DNA of 53,942 nucleotides from Dehalococcoidia bacterium (GTDB lineage: Bacteria; Chloroflexota; Dehalococcoidia; UBA2979): assembly GCA_028279505.1 (NCBI GenBank), contig JANQNP010000066.1:1-53942 (forward strand). Reading direction: 5' to 3'. The notes under the pieces were generated by a model. The model was given only the letters and a program-made list of their open reading frames with translations. It ran no database searches and was not told the origin of the DNA. Position 1 is the first letter of the stretch. Each line of letters starts with the position of its first letter. Position numbers and translations under genes: made by a program. Positions 8,504 through 17,644 of the stretch are shown in pieces.

Positions 8504-9319
8504 ATGGGCGCGCTCGACGGCAAGGTAGCGATGGTGACGGGGTCGTCACGCGGGATCGGCGAGGGGATCGCGCGACGGCTCGGGTTGGAGGGCGCGAAGG
8601 TCATCGTGACCGCGCGGACCGTCGAGGTACGCGATGAGCGGCTGCCGGGGACCGTGAACACGGTTGCCGAGGCGATCCGGGCGGCCGGCGGTGAGGCGAC
8701 CGCGATCTCGGCGAACCTCCAGAAAAAGGAGAGCCGCGAGGAACTGGTGGCCGCGGCGCTCGAGGCCTACGGGCAGGTCGACATCCTCGTGAACAACGCG
8801 GCGATTCTCGTGCCTGGCGGGACGATCGAGTTCGATGAGCGGTACTACGACCGGATGTTCGAGATCCTGGTGAAGGCGCCGTTCCACCTCTGCCAGATGC
8901 TGTTGCCGGGGATGATCGAGCGCGACGGCGGGTCGATCCTCAACATTTCGTCGGGCGCGGCGATTCACCCGAAGCCCGGGGTCAGTCACGCGGACGGCGC
9001 GGTCTACGGGATGACGAAGGCGGCGATCGAGCGGTTCACCACCGGCCTCGCGGCCGAGATGTTCGATCACCACATCGCGGTCAACGCGCTGTCGCCGAGC
9101 AAGGTGGTGGCGACGCCGGGGCAGATGTTCGGGCGCCAGTACACCCAGGAGATGCTGGACAACTCGGAGCCGGTCACCGAGATCGCGGAGGCTGCGTTCC
9201 AGCTGATCGACGGGGATCCGAAGACCGTCACCGGTGGCATTCGCTACACCGCCGAGGTGCTTGAAGACTTCGGCGCGACGCCGACCGACATCGGGATGCC
9301 GGTTCCGCCGCCGAACTGA
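8504..9319 (+). CDS. Short-chain dehydrogenase/reductase (SDR)
   Basis: A 271-residue classical SDR. The cofactor motif is TGSSRGIGEG near residue 12, the NNAA motif follows near residue 90, and the catalytic Ser (NISSGAA) and YGMTK tetrad residues are intact. An insertion rich in charged residues after strand beta-2 (residues 37-50) resembles SDRs that reduce 2-enoyl or 3-oxoacyl substrates. The ATG at 8504 is preceded by GGAGGGG at 8491-8497, which decides the start; the longer open frame upstream has no such site. Confidence 0.92.
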   Translation: MGALDGKVAMVTGSSRGIGEGIARRLGLEGAKVIVTARTVEVRDERLPGTVNTVAEAIRAAGGEATAISANLQKKESREELVAAALEAYGQVDILVNNAAILVPGGTIEFDERYYDRMFEILVKAPFHLCQMLLPGMIERDGGSILNISSGAAIHPKPGVSHADGAVYGMTKAAIERFTTGLAAEMFDHHIAVNALSPSKVVATPGQMFGRQYTQEMLDNSEPVTEIAEAAFQLIDGDPKTVTGGIRYTAEVLEDFGATPTDIGMPVPPPN

Positions 9320-9351
9320 TCGCTCGTCGTCCGGAGCGGCGTGTCGAGGGG

Positions 9352-9795
9352 CTAGCGCTCCTCGATCGTTGCGTGCTCGAAGGTGAAGCGGATCGACTCG
9401 ACCTCGGTCCAGTCGCCGTCCGCGAGGCGGGCCGCGACGACCACGGCACGGAGGCAGGGTTCCTCGGAACCGTCGTCGCGACGGCGGGTGGCGTCCTCGA
9501 TCGCGACGTACTTCACCGCGGACTCGGTGCCGAGGCCGGTCAGGTCTGTGGTGAGGTTCATGACGCCTCGGAAGGTGGCGCGTACGAGCTGGTCGGCGGG
9601 GCGGGTGTCGCGCTCGTAGTTGTAGTGCGCGAAGGTCACCTCGAGATCGGGCAGGCCCTCGGTGGTGTGCACGCCGCGCTCCGGGAAGCGGTCGCGGGAG
9701 CTGAACCGCAGCTCCTTGACGAAGCCGTCGTGGAAGGCGTTGAAGTACTCGACGGCGGCGGTGCCGGACTGGACGTCGGTCACGTCGAAGTGCAT
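9352..9795 (-). CDS. Hypothetical protein, 147 residues
   Basis: I do not recognise this protein. It is soluble, has no signal peptide, and is rich in beta-strand-like stretches (VRATFRGVMNLTTDL, CLRAVVVAARL, VESIRFTFEHA), suggesting a small alpha/beta or beta-barrel fold. The codon pattern (G/C third positions, sense frame clearly better than the overlapping frames) supports real coding. It sits between an SDR gene and a winged-helix/PAS regulator gene, and both intergenic gaps are under 100 bp. Confidence 0.6.
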   Translation of the reverse strand: MHFDVTDVQSGTAAVEYFNAFHDGFVKELRFSSRDRFPERGVHTTEGLPDLEVTFAHYNYERDTRPADQLVRATFRGVMNLTTDLTGLGTESAVKYVAIEDATRRRDDGSEEPCLRAVVVAARLADGDWTEVESIRFTFEHATIEER

Positions 9796-9877
9796 GGCAC
9801 CTCGTTACCTCGGCGGGTGGGCAGCGGCGGAGTGCAGCCCTCGATGGGGAGCTGTCCGCCGAGCGGTGGGATGGACG

Positions 9878-10591
9878 CTATCCGGCGGCGCGGTGCGCAG
9901 AATCGGGAAGGGCCGCCGCGGGCGCCCAGAACTCGAGGATGGCGAACTCCACCGTCCCGTTCTCGTCCCGGAGCGGCTTCCACGACGCGCTGACGCTGAC
10001 CCACCGGCCGTCCTTCTGGACTAGGTCGACCTCGCCGCGCTTCAGGTGCTTACCAGCCAGGACGTCGAGCCAGGCACCCTCCCGCCACTTGCGCTGAGCG
10101 GGCGGGCAGAGGTCGGCGCTCGAGGAGAGGGCGCGCAGCTCGGGGGCGGTGTAGCCGGTGAGTTGCGTGGCGGCCTCGTTGGTCCAAACGATCCGCCGGT
10201 CGGCGTTGAGGACGAAGATCGCGGTCGTGGCGGTCTTGAGGGCGAGTTCGCGGGCGCGATCTGCTTCGTCGGTCGGGTCGGCGGCGTCCTCGGGAATGCG
10301 GAATCCGACGCCGCGGATCGCCTCGATGACGGCTCGGGCGCCGGCGTTGCGCAGGCGTTGGCGGAGCCGGTACACGGCGGTGCGCACGAAGTGGACGTCA
10401 CCGGGCTCGTCGTACCCCCAGGCGGTGCGGACGAGTTCGGCGGTCTCGACGACGCGGCCGCGTTGTTGCAGCAGCGCGACCAGGATGTCGAACAAGGTTC
10501 GTGAGAGCTGGATTTCTTGTTCTCCGACCCACGCCTGTCGCGTGGATGGTTGCACCCGCACGCCGGCCGGACCTCGAAGCCACTCGTCCAC
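9878..10591 (-). CDS. Winged-helix (OmpR-type) DNA-binding protein with C-terminal PAS domain
   Basis: A 237-residue protein starting at GTG (10591) behind AAGGAAGGTGAG; the long open frame upstream of this is not coding-like. Residues about 11-99 form an OmpR/PhoB-type winged helix (LSRTLFDILVALLQQRGRVV, then VRTAVYRLRQRL and IRGVGFRI). Residues about 115-223 are a PAS domain (ATTAIFVLNADRRIVWTNEAA, GYTAPEL, GRWVSVSASWKPLRDENG). There is no receiver domain, so the PAS domain probably senses a ligand or redox state directly. The order DNA-binding then PAS is unusual. It is divergent from a PAS-only gene. Confidence 0.85.
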   Translation of the reverse strand: MDEWLRGPAGVRVQPSTRQAWVGEQEIQLSRTLFDILVALLQQRGRVVETAELVRTAWGYDEPGDVHFVRTAVYRLRQRLRNAGARAVIEAIRGVGFRIPEDAADPTDEADRARELALKTATTAIFVLNADRRIVWTNEAATQLTGYTAPELRALSSSADLCPPAQRKWREGAWLDVLAGKHLKRGEVDLVQKDGRWVSVSASWKPLRDENGTVEFAILEFWAPAAALPDSAHRAAG

Positions 10592-10805
10592 TCGCTCACC
10601 TTCCTTTCGGATAGGTTGCGTGTTCTGCGAGGGGTGGACGGGCGTGGCTCGATGTGGCCCGCACGAACCCCTCTCTGCCGCGTAGCCTAGCGAGGTTGAC
10701 GCCGCCCTGCCCGATCGCGAGCACGTGGGAGGTGGAGATGATGCGCGCCCTGGCTCGGTTTCACTGGTCTGCGTCCCGGCGCGGTGGCCTAGAACCGCCG
10801 AGTCC

Positions 10806-11192
10806 ATGAACGACGGCGGCAGTCGCTGGGCAGCCGAAGACGTCTTTGACCACCTGGCCACGCCGAGCCTTGTGATCAACGAACTCTGCACGATCGTCGC
10901 CGCGAACCTCGCGGCCGCGAGTCTGCTCGACGTTAAGCAGTCAGAGCTGGTGGGGACGCAGCTCGTCGAGCGGTGGCGGCCGCAGGATCATGAGCGGCTG
11001 CACCGGGCGGCGAACGGCCTGTTCCTGACGCCCGGACGCCGGACGGTGATCGAGTGGGTCGGCCTCGTAGGGGTCGACGACGAGTGGTCGCTGGTCACGG
11101 TTGCGATGACCAGCCTGGAGACCACCCTGGAGCCGATGATCCTCTGCGAGGTGATTCCGCCTATTGCGTCGGGGCAGCCGGCTAGCCGCTGA
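10806..11192 (+). CDS. PAS-domain-only protein
   Basis: A 128-residue protein made up of one PAS domain: DHLATPSLVINELCTIVAAN at the N-terminus, then LVGTQLVERWRPQDHERL. The chosen start is the ATG at 10806; upstream codons in the frame look non-coding. No output domain is attached. It lies next to and divergent from the winged-helix/PAS gene, so it could pair with that PAS domain. Its 3' end overlaps the end of the convergent amidohydrolase gene by 11 bp. Confidence 0.65.
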   Translation: MNDGGSRWAAEDVFDHLATPSLVINELCTIVAANLAAASLLDVKQSELVGTQLVERWRPQDHERLHRAANGLFLTPGRRTVIEWVGLVGVDDEWSLVTVAMTSLETTLEPMILCEVIPPIASGQPASR

Positions 11193-12426
11193 TCGTGTCC
11201 TTGTAGGCCTCGCCGCCGAGCATCACCACGCGGATGCAGTCGCGGTCCTGGAGGATGGTGACGTCCTCGAGCGGGTTGCCGTCGACGATCAGCAAGTCGG
11301 CGAGTTTCCCCGGCTCGAGCGTGCCGACGTTCTCGGCATCGTGGATGCACTCCGATGCGGTCCTCGTCGACGCGACGATCGCCTCCATCGGCGTCATCCC
11401 GATCTGGGTGAGGTACTCCAGCTCCTCGGCGTTGGTGCCGTGCTTGCCGACGGCGGCGTCGGTGCCCATGGCGATCTTGACGCCGGCCTCGTGCGCCGCG
11501 CGGATGCTGTCGGTGTGCGCCTCCAGCACCTCCTTCGTCTTGCGCAGCGATTGCGGGAGCACGGTGCCCGGGCGCTCCTCCTCTTTCTTCAGCACCCCTC
11601 GAGGGGCGTGGAGCGTGGGGACGAGGAAGGTTTCGCGCTCCTTCATCTGCGCGATCACCTCGTCGTCGAGGTAGATGCCGTGTTCGATGGACTCGACGCC
11701 GGCGACTACGGCGTTCTTGATGCCCTGGGTCGCCTGGGCGTGCGCCATGCAGGTCTTTCCCTGGGCCGCCGCCTCCTGAACCATCACCGCGATCTCTTCG
11801 ATGGTGAACTGCGTCGCGCCCGGTTCGTCGGATGGTGAGAGCACGCCGCCGGTTGAGTGCACCTTGATGAAGTCCGCGCCGGCACGGAGCACGGTGCGGA
11901 CGACTTTGCGCACCTCCTCGACGCCATCGCAGATGGAGTCGGGGATCTCAGCCGGGTGGCCGGGCCGCCCCATTCGCACGCCAGCCGGGAGCAGGCCGTC
12001 GCCGTGACCGCCGGTCTGCGAGAGCGCGGCGATCGAGAGCTTCATCCGCGGGCCCGGGAAGAGGCCCTCCTCGATCGCCATGCGAAAGCCGACCGGCGTG
12101 CCGCTCGCGTCACGGACCGAGGTGACGCCGGCCTCGAGGGTTTCGCGCGCGTTGCCCATCGACTGGTAGCCGTGGAGCGAGGGCGGTGTCAGCGCGCGCT
12201 CCTGCATGTTCGCGCCGAACTTGCCGCTGTACATGTGGACGTGCGCGTCGATCAGGCCGGGCATCACCGTCGCCCCGCCGACGTCGAGGACGGTCGCGTC
12301 GCTCGGCCTCGAGAGGTCGGAGCCGACCTCGGAGATCCGACCGGCGTCGTCGATGACGAGGGAGGCGTTGGCGACGGGGTCGGCGCCGGTGCCGTCGATC
12401 AGGGTGGCGCCGGTGATGAACTGCAT
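11182..12426 (-). CDS. Metal-dependent amidohydrolase (imidazolonepropionase/prolidase-like)
   Basis: A 414-residue protein of the amidohydrolase superfamily. The metal-binding HVH is in GLIDAHVHMYSG near residue 60, a lysine (FIKVHSTGG, probably carboxylated) near 190, then HAQAT, EHGIYL and the catalytic Asp in GTDAAVG near 330. The C-terminal strand pair (GKLADLLIVDGNPLEDV) closes the small beta domain. This layout is the one found in Xaa-Pro/Arg dipeptidases and related N-acyl amino acid hydrolases. Possible co-transcription with the SnoaL-like gene upstream (67-bp gap). Substrate unknown. Confidence 0.9.
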   Translation of the reverse strand: MQFITGATLIDGTGADPVANASLVIDDAGRISEVGSDLSRPSDATVLDVGGATVMPGLIDAHVHMYSGKFGANMQERALTPPSLHGYQSMGNARETLEAGVTSVRDASGTPVGFRMAIEEGLFPGPRMKLSIAALSQTGGHGDGLLPAGVRMGRPGHPAEIPDSICDGVEEVRKVVRTVLRAGADFIKVHSTGGVLSPSDEPGATQFTIEEIAVMVQEAAAQGKTCMAHAQATQGIKNAVVAGVESIEHGIYLDDEVIAQMKERETFLVPTLHAPRGVLKKEEERPGTVLPQSLRKTKEVLEAHTDSIRAAHEAGVKIAMGTDAAVGKHGTNAEELEYLTQIGMTPMEAIVASTRTASECIHDAENVGTLEPGKLADLLIVDGNPLEDVTILQDRDCIRVVMLGGEAYKDTISG

Positions 12427-12493
12427 GGCGGAGCCTCTCTTGCGGGTGGGCTGGGGTGCGTTCGCGCGAGCGAGCGGTGACGAGGGCGCCGGA

Positions 12494-12943
12494 CTAGCCG
12501 GCGGTGCCTCGTCCAGCGATCTCGGCGCGGTCCATCCGGAGCACTCGCTCGGCGAAGCGCCATTCGCCCTGCACGCGGCGCGCGACGTCGTGGTAGGTGC
12601 CGATCGAGGTCACCGCGGGGCCGTCGCCGCTGGTGGCGCCGAGCAGGGCGCGGGTGCGGAGGCGGATCTCGTCGGTCTGCTCCTCGACGATCTCGATCGC
12701 GCCGAAGAGGTGCAAGCTCATCGATTCGTTCTTCTGGCTGTTCGCGGCGTTGCCCTGGACGAAGTTGGTCAGCTCGGCGTGACCGCGGGCCGTGATCACG
12801 GGTGTCGCTGCGTCCTGGACGAAGACCTGGAACAGGCCGTCCTCGGTGAAGGTCTCGACCCACGAGGCCTGCTCGCCGTAGTCGATCGCGTTCGCGTAGC
12901 GGCCCATCAGGCTCGTGATCTCCAGCCGTGCTTCGGTATCCAT
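12494..12943 (-). CDS. SnoaL-like (NTF2-fold) protein
   Basis: A 149-residue NTF2-like protein: EITSLMGRYANAIDYGE, FTEDGLFQV, a central SMSLHLFGAIEI strand and a final GEWRFAERVLRMDRAE. This pattern is the SnoaL_4 class found in ring-hydroxylating dioxygenase small subunits, dehydratases and polyketide cyclases. The Tyr and Asp of YANAIDYGE fit the cone-shaped pocket. Activity cannot be named. It precedes the amidohydrolase on the same strand. Confidence 0.85.
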   Translation of the reverse strand: MDTEARLEITSLMGRYANAIDYGEQASWVETFTEDGLFQVFVQDAATPVITARGHAELTNFVQGNAANSQKNESMSLHLFGAIEIVEEQTDEIRLRTRALLGATSGDGPAVTSIGTYHDVARRVQGEWRFAERVLRMDRAEIAGRGTAG

Positions 12944-13056
12944 CGTCTCGCCCTTCGATCTGGTGTCGGGATTGCTGTTCGCCGGAGCGGTCGCACCGGT
13001 GCGGGGGCGGATTCTACGCGTTACGCTGCTCCGCTTCCGCCCGAGGAGGCACCGCC

Positions 13057-13698
13057 ATGTACATCCCGCGCGCGTACGAGCTGAACGAGCCGCAGGCGAT
13101 CGCGGACCTGATCGCGGCCAACTCGTTCGGCTTGCTCGTCACCGCCACGGGCGAGATGCCCGTCGCGACGCATCTGCCGTTCATGTTCGACGCCGACCGA
13201 GGGCGATCCGGGACGCTGGTCAGCCATATGGCGCGTGCGAATCCGCAGTGGCAGGAGTTCGCGAGCTACGAGGATGGCGGCCTTGCGCTGGCGATCTTCA
13301 GCGGTCCACACGCCTACGTGTCTCCGACCTGGTACGGCGACGGCGGCCCGACGGTGCCGACGTGGAACTACGTCTCCGTCCACGCGTACGGGCGGCCGCG
13401 GATCATCGACGACGCCTCGGAGGTGCGGGATCTCCTCGAGCGTCTCGTTGACGCGAACGAGGCTGGGCTCGAGCCGGCGTGGCGACTCGACAGCCAGGAG
13501 GACGGGTACCTCGAGCGGATGATGCGCGGGATCGTGGCGTTCGAGCTGCCGATCGAGCGGCTCGAGGCGAAGGCGAAGCTGTCGCAGAACCGGCCGGACG
13601 AGGCGCGGCTCGGCGCCGCGCGTGTCCTCGAGGGGTCGGGGAGCGGCGAGGCGCGGGCGGTCGGACGGCTGATGCGGGAGGTCGAGTCACGCCGCTAG
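13057..13698 (+). CDS. PaiB-type FMN-binding split-barrel protein
   Basis: A 213-residue protein of the family called FMN-binding negative transcriptional regulator. It begins MYIPRAYELNEP, then has FGLLVTATGEMPVATHLPF and the diagnostic GPHAYVSPTWY followed by VPTWNYVSVHAYG. The C-terminal MMRGIVAFELPIERLEAKAKLSQNRP is also family-typical. Despite the name, biochemical evidence in the family is for a flavin-reductase-like fold. GAGGAGG at 13042-13048 sets the ATG at 13057. Confidence 0.92.
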   Translation: MYIPRAYELNEPQAIADLIAANSFGLLVTATGEMPVATHLPFMFDADRGRSGTLVSHMARANPQWQEFASYEDGGLALAIFSGPHAYVSPTWYGDGGPTVPTWNYVSVHAYGRPRIIDDASEVRDLLERLVDANEAGLEPAWRLDSQEDGYLERMMRGIVAFELPIERLEAKAKLSQNRPDEARLGAARVLEGSGSGEARAVGRLMREVESRR

Positions 13699-13790
13699 GC
13701 CGGCGATCTGCTGACCTCGATGATCGGTAGGGCCGTCTCCGCGCACAGCGTGTAGGGTGTCGCGGCGGGGTTAGACGGAAAGCGCTGAAC

Positions 13791-15941
13791 GTGCGTCAGT
13801 CGCCGCGTCCCCACGCCGGCTGTCTCCCCGACTCCGCGCCCTCAGACCCGGCCGTGCTGGCGACCGGGGCGACCGATCCGACGCCGAGTCGAGCCGACAG
13901 CGAGCGCTCTGAGACGACCCTGCCGTATGTGGCGGGCCTCGATGGGTTGCGCGCGATCGCGGTGGTGGCGGTCCTCCTCTACCACGCGCGGGACATCGCC
14001 GGACTGCCGGCGGTGCTGCGCCCGGCGAGCGGGTTTCTTGGCGTCGAGGTCTTCTTCGTCCTCTCCGGGTACCTGATCACAGCGCTGCTCCTCGCCGAGC
14101 ACGCGCGCGGCCGTGGGCTGGGGTTGTTCGCGTTCTGGCGGCGGCGGGCTCGCCGGCTACTGCCGGCGCTCTACCTCCTGCTGGTCGGGGTCGTCGTCGC
14201 GACCGCTGTCCTCGGCGAGTCGATCGAGGCGATCCGGCGCGAGCTGGCGGCGGCGCTGCTCTACGTCAGCAACTGGCTGCTGATCACGGACGGTGGCTCG
14301 TACTTCGAGTCGACCGGCCGGCCGTCGCTGCTCCGCCACCTCTGGTCGCTCGCGGTCGAGGAGCAGTTCTACCTGCTGTGGCCGGCGGTGGTGCTGATCG
14401 GGATGCGGTGGTTCGGGCGGTGGCCGCTCTTCGTGCTGACCGTCGCGGCTGCCGCGGGGTCGACGGCGCTCGCCTGGATGCTGTTCGACCAGCTCGAGCG
14501 GTACGGCGACGTCACGGCGATCTACTACCGGACGGATGCACGGGCCGCCGGACTGCTGATCGGTGCGGCCGCCGCCTTCGTCTGGCGGCCCTGGCTGCGC
14601 ACGCCGTCATCGATCGTCTGGGGGCGGGCGTTCCGCTGGGTGCTCGACGCGGCCGGCATCGTGGCGCTCGCGGTGGTGATCGGGGCGCAGTACGCGTTCA
14701 CGGACCAGCTCGTCGATTGGGACGCCCAGCGCCGGCTGTACCAGGGCGGGTTCCTGATCACCTCGATCCCGACGATCGTGCTGATCGGGGTGGTGGTGAA
14801 CCCGGGGAGCCGGCTTGGCGCCGCGCTCGGGGGCCGCGCCCTGCGCTGGGCGGGTACCCGGTCGTACGCGCTCTACCTCTGGCACTGGCCGGTCTACCAG
14901 CTCACGCGTCCTCGGGTGGACGTCGCCCTCGATGGGTGGGACTCGCTGGCGCTACGCCTCGCGGTGACGGTGCTGCTCGCGGAGCTGTCGTATCGCCTCG
15001 TGGAGCGGCCGGTCCGCGAGCGGCGGTTCGTCGCGACGCTGACCGGCGGCTGGTGGTGGCCCTCGCGCGGGTCGGCGATGCGACGGGCGGCGAACGTCGC
15101 CGCCGTGCTTGCCGTGGCCGCGATGACAGTGACGCTGACGGCCACCGATCGAGGCGAGTCGGCCGCGGACCGCGGTGCGGCTAGCGGGTCGGTGGCGCCG
15201 CTCGACGCGGGACTCAGCCCGGCGAGGGCGGCGAGCCGGCATCTGGACGTCGATGACCTCGTTGCCGGCCGGCCCTCGGTGGTTGGGGATTCGCCAGCCG
15301 GATTGTCGCGGGAGCCGGCCGCCTCGCCTGCCGATGGTCCGACCGAGGAGACACAGTTGTTGCCGGCGTCGCAGGTCGCGGCGGGGGCTGAGCCGGTGGT
15401 CGAGCCCTCGGTGGTGGCGAGCCCGACGGCGGTTGTCGAGCCGCCACCGGCGACGAGGGTACGCAGCTCGCGGACGGCGGCGATGACGGTGGTGGGGGAT
15501 TCGGTGGTCCTCGGGGCGTCGAACGAGCTGGCGAAGATCGGCGCCGGCGTCTCCGTCTACGGCGAGGTTGGGCGGCAGTGGTTCCAGATCGCCGCGGAGT
15601 TGCGGGCGCTTGCCGAGGACGGGGTGCTCGCCGACATCGTTGTGATCCAGCTCGGGAACAACGGGACGCTCACGCCGGAGATCTTCGACGAGGTGATGGC
15701 GCTGCTTGCCGATGCGGAGCTCGTGCTGTTCGTGAACGTGCGCGTCCCGCGGTCGTGGGAGGCCGACGTGAATGCCGAGATCGCCTCGGGGGTGGCGCGG
15801 CACGCGCCTCGCGCTCGCCTCGCGGACTGGCATGCGCTCTCGGACGACCATCCGGAGTTCTTCCTCCCCGACGGCGTGCATCTTCAGCACCCGGGTAGCG
15901 AGGCGTTGCGGCGGCTGATCGAGTCGGAGGTCGCGCGGTAG
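13791..15941 (+). CDS. Acyltransferase 3 (OafA/OatA type) with C-terminal SGNH domain
   Basis: A 716-residue membrane enzyme that probably O-acetylates a cell-envelope glycan. Residues about 45-400 are the acyltransferase-3 domain with about ten membrane helices, starting LDGLRAIAVVAVLLYHA with the conserved His, then FFVLSGYLIT and SLAVEEQFYLLWP. A Ser/Ala/Pro-rich linker (about 455-560) leads to an extracytoplasmic SGNH hydrolase domain with GDSVVLGAS (nucleophile Ser), GNNG (Asn) and DGVHLQHPG (Asp/His). The start is GTG at 13791. The architecture matches peptidoglycan O-acetyltransferase OatA. Single gene with no evident operon partner. Confidence 0.92.
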   Translation: MRQSPRPHAGCLPDSAPSDPAVLATGATDPTPSRADSERSETTLPYVAGLDGLRAIAVVAVLLYHARDIAGLPAVLRPASGFLGVEVFFVLSGYLITALLLAEHARGRGLGLFAFWRRRARRLLPALYLLLVGVVVATAVLGESIEAIRRELAAALLYVSNWLLITDGGSYFESTGRPSLLRHLWSLAVEEQFYLLWPAVVLIGMRWFGRWPLFVLTVAAAAGSTALAWMLFDQLERYGDVTAIYYRTDARAAGLLIGAAAAFVWRPWLRTPSSIVWGRAFRWVLDAAGIVALAVVIGAQYAFTDQLVDWDAQRRLYQGGFLITSIPTIVLIGVVVNPGSRLGAALGGRALRWAGTRSYALYLWHWPVYQLTRPRVDVALDGWDSLALRLAVTVLLAELSYRLVERPVRERRFVATLTGGWWWPSRGSAMRRAANVAAVLAVAAMTVTLTATDRGESAADRGAASGSVAPLDAGLSPARAASRHLDVDDLVAGRPSVVGDSPAGLSREPAASPADGPTEETQLLPASQVAAGAEPVVEPSVVASPTAVVEPPPATRVRSSRTAAMTVVGDSVVLGASNELAKIGAGVSVYGEVGRQWFQIAAELRALAEDGVLADIVVIQLGNNGTLTPEIFDEVMALLADAELVLFVNVRVPRSWEADVNAEIASGVARHAPRARLADWHALSDDHPEFFLPDGVHLQHPGSEALRRLIESEVAR

Positions 15942-15972
15942 CCGCGGGTCGGCGGGCCTCGAGCGGTCGTGG

Positions 15973-17199
15973 CTAGGCGAAGCGGGGGGCGAGGCGCGGG
16001 TCGACCTCCTCGCCGAGGAGCAGGGCCGCGCCGAGGCGGCCGATCTCGTCGGAAGACTTCGCGCCCTTGCCGTTGCCGCCGACTGCGACGCCGAGCCGCT
16101 CGCTGACCATCCCGACGTAGGGGTAGCCGGACGCGGTCATCGTGTAGACGCAGGTCGAGGTGTGTTTGGGCGCGTCAGCGAGGGAGGGGATCAGCGCGTT
16201 GAGCTGACGGTCCGCGGTTGCTCGCTCGTCGTCGTCGCCGTCGGTCGACTTGAACCAGTTGCTGATCTCGGTCGGGGTGCGCAGCGGGTTGTGCCAGGCG
16301 TCGACGCCGATCTTCACGTAGGTCTCGCCGTCCGGGTAGGTGACCGGCGGGAGCAGGTAGGTGGTGGGCGCCTCGGACGGGACGTGGATGATGCTGGGCA
16401 TCGACGCCAGTGAATTGCGGAGGGTGGCGTCGAGGCGCGCGAACACGAGGGTGCGCGCCTGGACCTCGAGATCGAGTGGGCGGATCAACAGGTCGTTGCT
16501 GTAGGCGCCGGCGGCGAGCAGGGCGCGGCGTGCGAGCACCCTCGTCGCGTCGTCCGTCAGCACGTCGACGGCGTCGATTGCGTCGGTCACGGTGACCGCG
16601 GTCCGCGGGAGGACGGTCGCGCCGGCGGCTTCGACGAGGATGCGCTGCGCGCGGGCGAGCGCTCGCGGGTTCACATGGCCCGCCGGCGGACCCTCGACGA
16701 AGCCGCTCTCGTTGGCTCCCGGGTGGAGGAAGGGGAACCGTTCGCGGATGCCGTCGTCGGAGAGCGCCTCGGCGCTCGCGTTCGCGGCAGCGCCGACCTG
16801 CATCGAGGCGGCGACGAAGTCGGTGCCGCCGGTCGAGCTTTCGAAGCGGCCGGGTTCGTCGTACTTCGTCTCACGGAATCCCTCGACGCCGATGCCGAGG
16901 TAGGCGTTCGGGTGGTGGAACGTGACACCCGAGGCGGTCTCGATCTCCTCGTAGCGGCTGATCGCCGCCTGGGCGAGCTGGGACCAGAGCGGGTCGGCGT
17001 CGAGCACGCGGGTGATCCGCGCCTCGTCGTAGTGGCTGCCGAACGGACCTCGATGGGTGGCCGGCTCCTCGGGCTCCGGCGGGGCGAGGAGGGCGACCTC
17101 GTGGCCGGCCTCGGCGAGGTGGCGCGCGCCGGCGGCGCCGAAGAGGCCGCCGCCGATGACGGCGAAGTCGAAGATGTGGTTGGGGCCGTAGACGGTCAT
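15973..17199 (-). CDS. FAD-dependent oxidoreductase of the DAO (sarcosine oxidase-like) family
   Basis: A 408-residue flavoprotein. The N-terminal Rossmann motif is FAVIGGGLFGAAGARHLAEAG (residues about 12-32), and the DAO middle has LARAQRILVEAAGATVLPRTAVTV and ALLAAGAYSNDL. The C-terminus ends VAVGGNGKGAKSSDEIGRLGAALL, the FAD pyrophosphate-side GG pattern. Members oxidise secondary or N-methyl amino acids. Substrate not identifiable. It is followed on the other strand by a 445-bp stretch without a protein gene. Confidence 0.88.
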   Translation of the reverse strand: MTVYGPNHIFDFAVIGGGLFGAAGARHLAEAGHEVALLAPPEPEEPATHRGPFGSHYDEARITRVLDADPLWSQLAQAAISRYEEIETASGVTFHHPNAYLGIGVEGFRETKYDEPGRFESSTGGTDFVAASMQVGAAANASAEALSDDGIRERFPFLHPGANESGFVEGPPAGHVNPRALARAQRILVEAAGATVLPRTAVTVTDAIDAVDVLTDDATRVLARRALLAAGAYSNDLLIRPLDLEVQARTLVFARLDATLRNSLASMPSIIHVPSEAPTTYLLPPVTYPDGETYVKIGVDAWHNPLRTPTEISNWFKSTDGDDDERATADRQLNALIPSLADAPKHTSTCVYTMTASGYPYVGMVSERLGVAVGGNGKGAKSSDEIGRLGAALLLGEEVDPRLAPRFA

Positions 17200-17317
17200 C
17201 CGCAGAGGTCCTGTCGATCGACGGTCGTGCCGGGCGCCGAGGTTGAGGCGCTGCGACCGGGCCCCGACACGATACCGAGCCGCTGCTAGGCTGCGGGCTG
17301 CGTGAGAGGAGTCTGAT

Positions 17318-17587
17318 GGAGGTCATGAGCCTCCGCCTCGGCCTGAGCTGATCGGGGACGACGCCCCGCCAGTGAGCCGGAACAAACGCCTACCCGTGGC
17401 ACGTGTCGAGTGGCGCGTGACAGTGGCCGGAGCAATGGGCTGTCGCCCGAACGCCGGCCTCGGTTCGGACCGGAGACTGAGACGTCTCCGCGAAGCTGGA
17501 ACGGGAAGTAATCGCCCTCGTTGAGCCGAGCGCGGTGAATCGGCCCCTCGTCCCGGCAAGCCTGGAGCCCACGCGAGTTCGCGTGGG
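17318..17587 (+). ncRNA. Candidate large structured RNA upstream of the RNHCP gene
   Basis: The 445 bp between the DAO gene and the RNHCP gene (17200-17644) hold no credible protein but are dense in hairpins on the + strand. I see GGAGG/CCTCC (17318-17334), CGGGG/CCCCG (17353-17368), GGGC-TGTC-GCCC (17438-17449), CGGAGAC/GTCTCCG (17471-17490) and CCCACGCG-AGTT-CGCGTGGG (17568-17587), joined by A-rich linkers such as GGAACAAACGCC and GAACGGGAAGTAA. A TAGGCT at 17287-17292 could be a -10 element. It is not RNase P, tmRNA or SRP RNA by their known landmarks. A mobile-element guide RNA (HEARO/omega-RNA class) or a regulatory leader of the next gene are the alternatives. Ends are approximate. Confidence 0.55.
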
Positions 17588-17644
17588 AGAGCAAACGGAA
17601 CCCGACGCCTCCGTCGTCATCAATCGACGACCGGGGAGCGTTGC

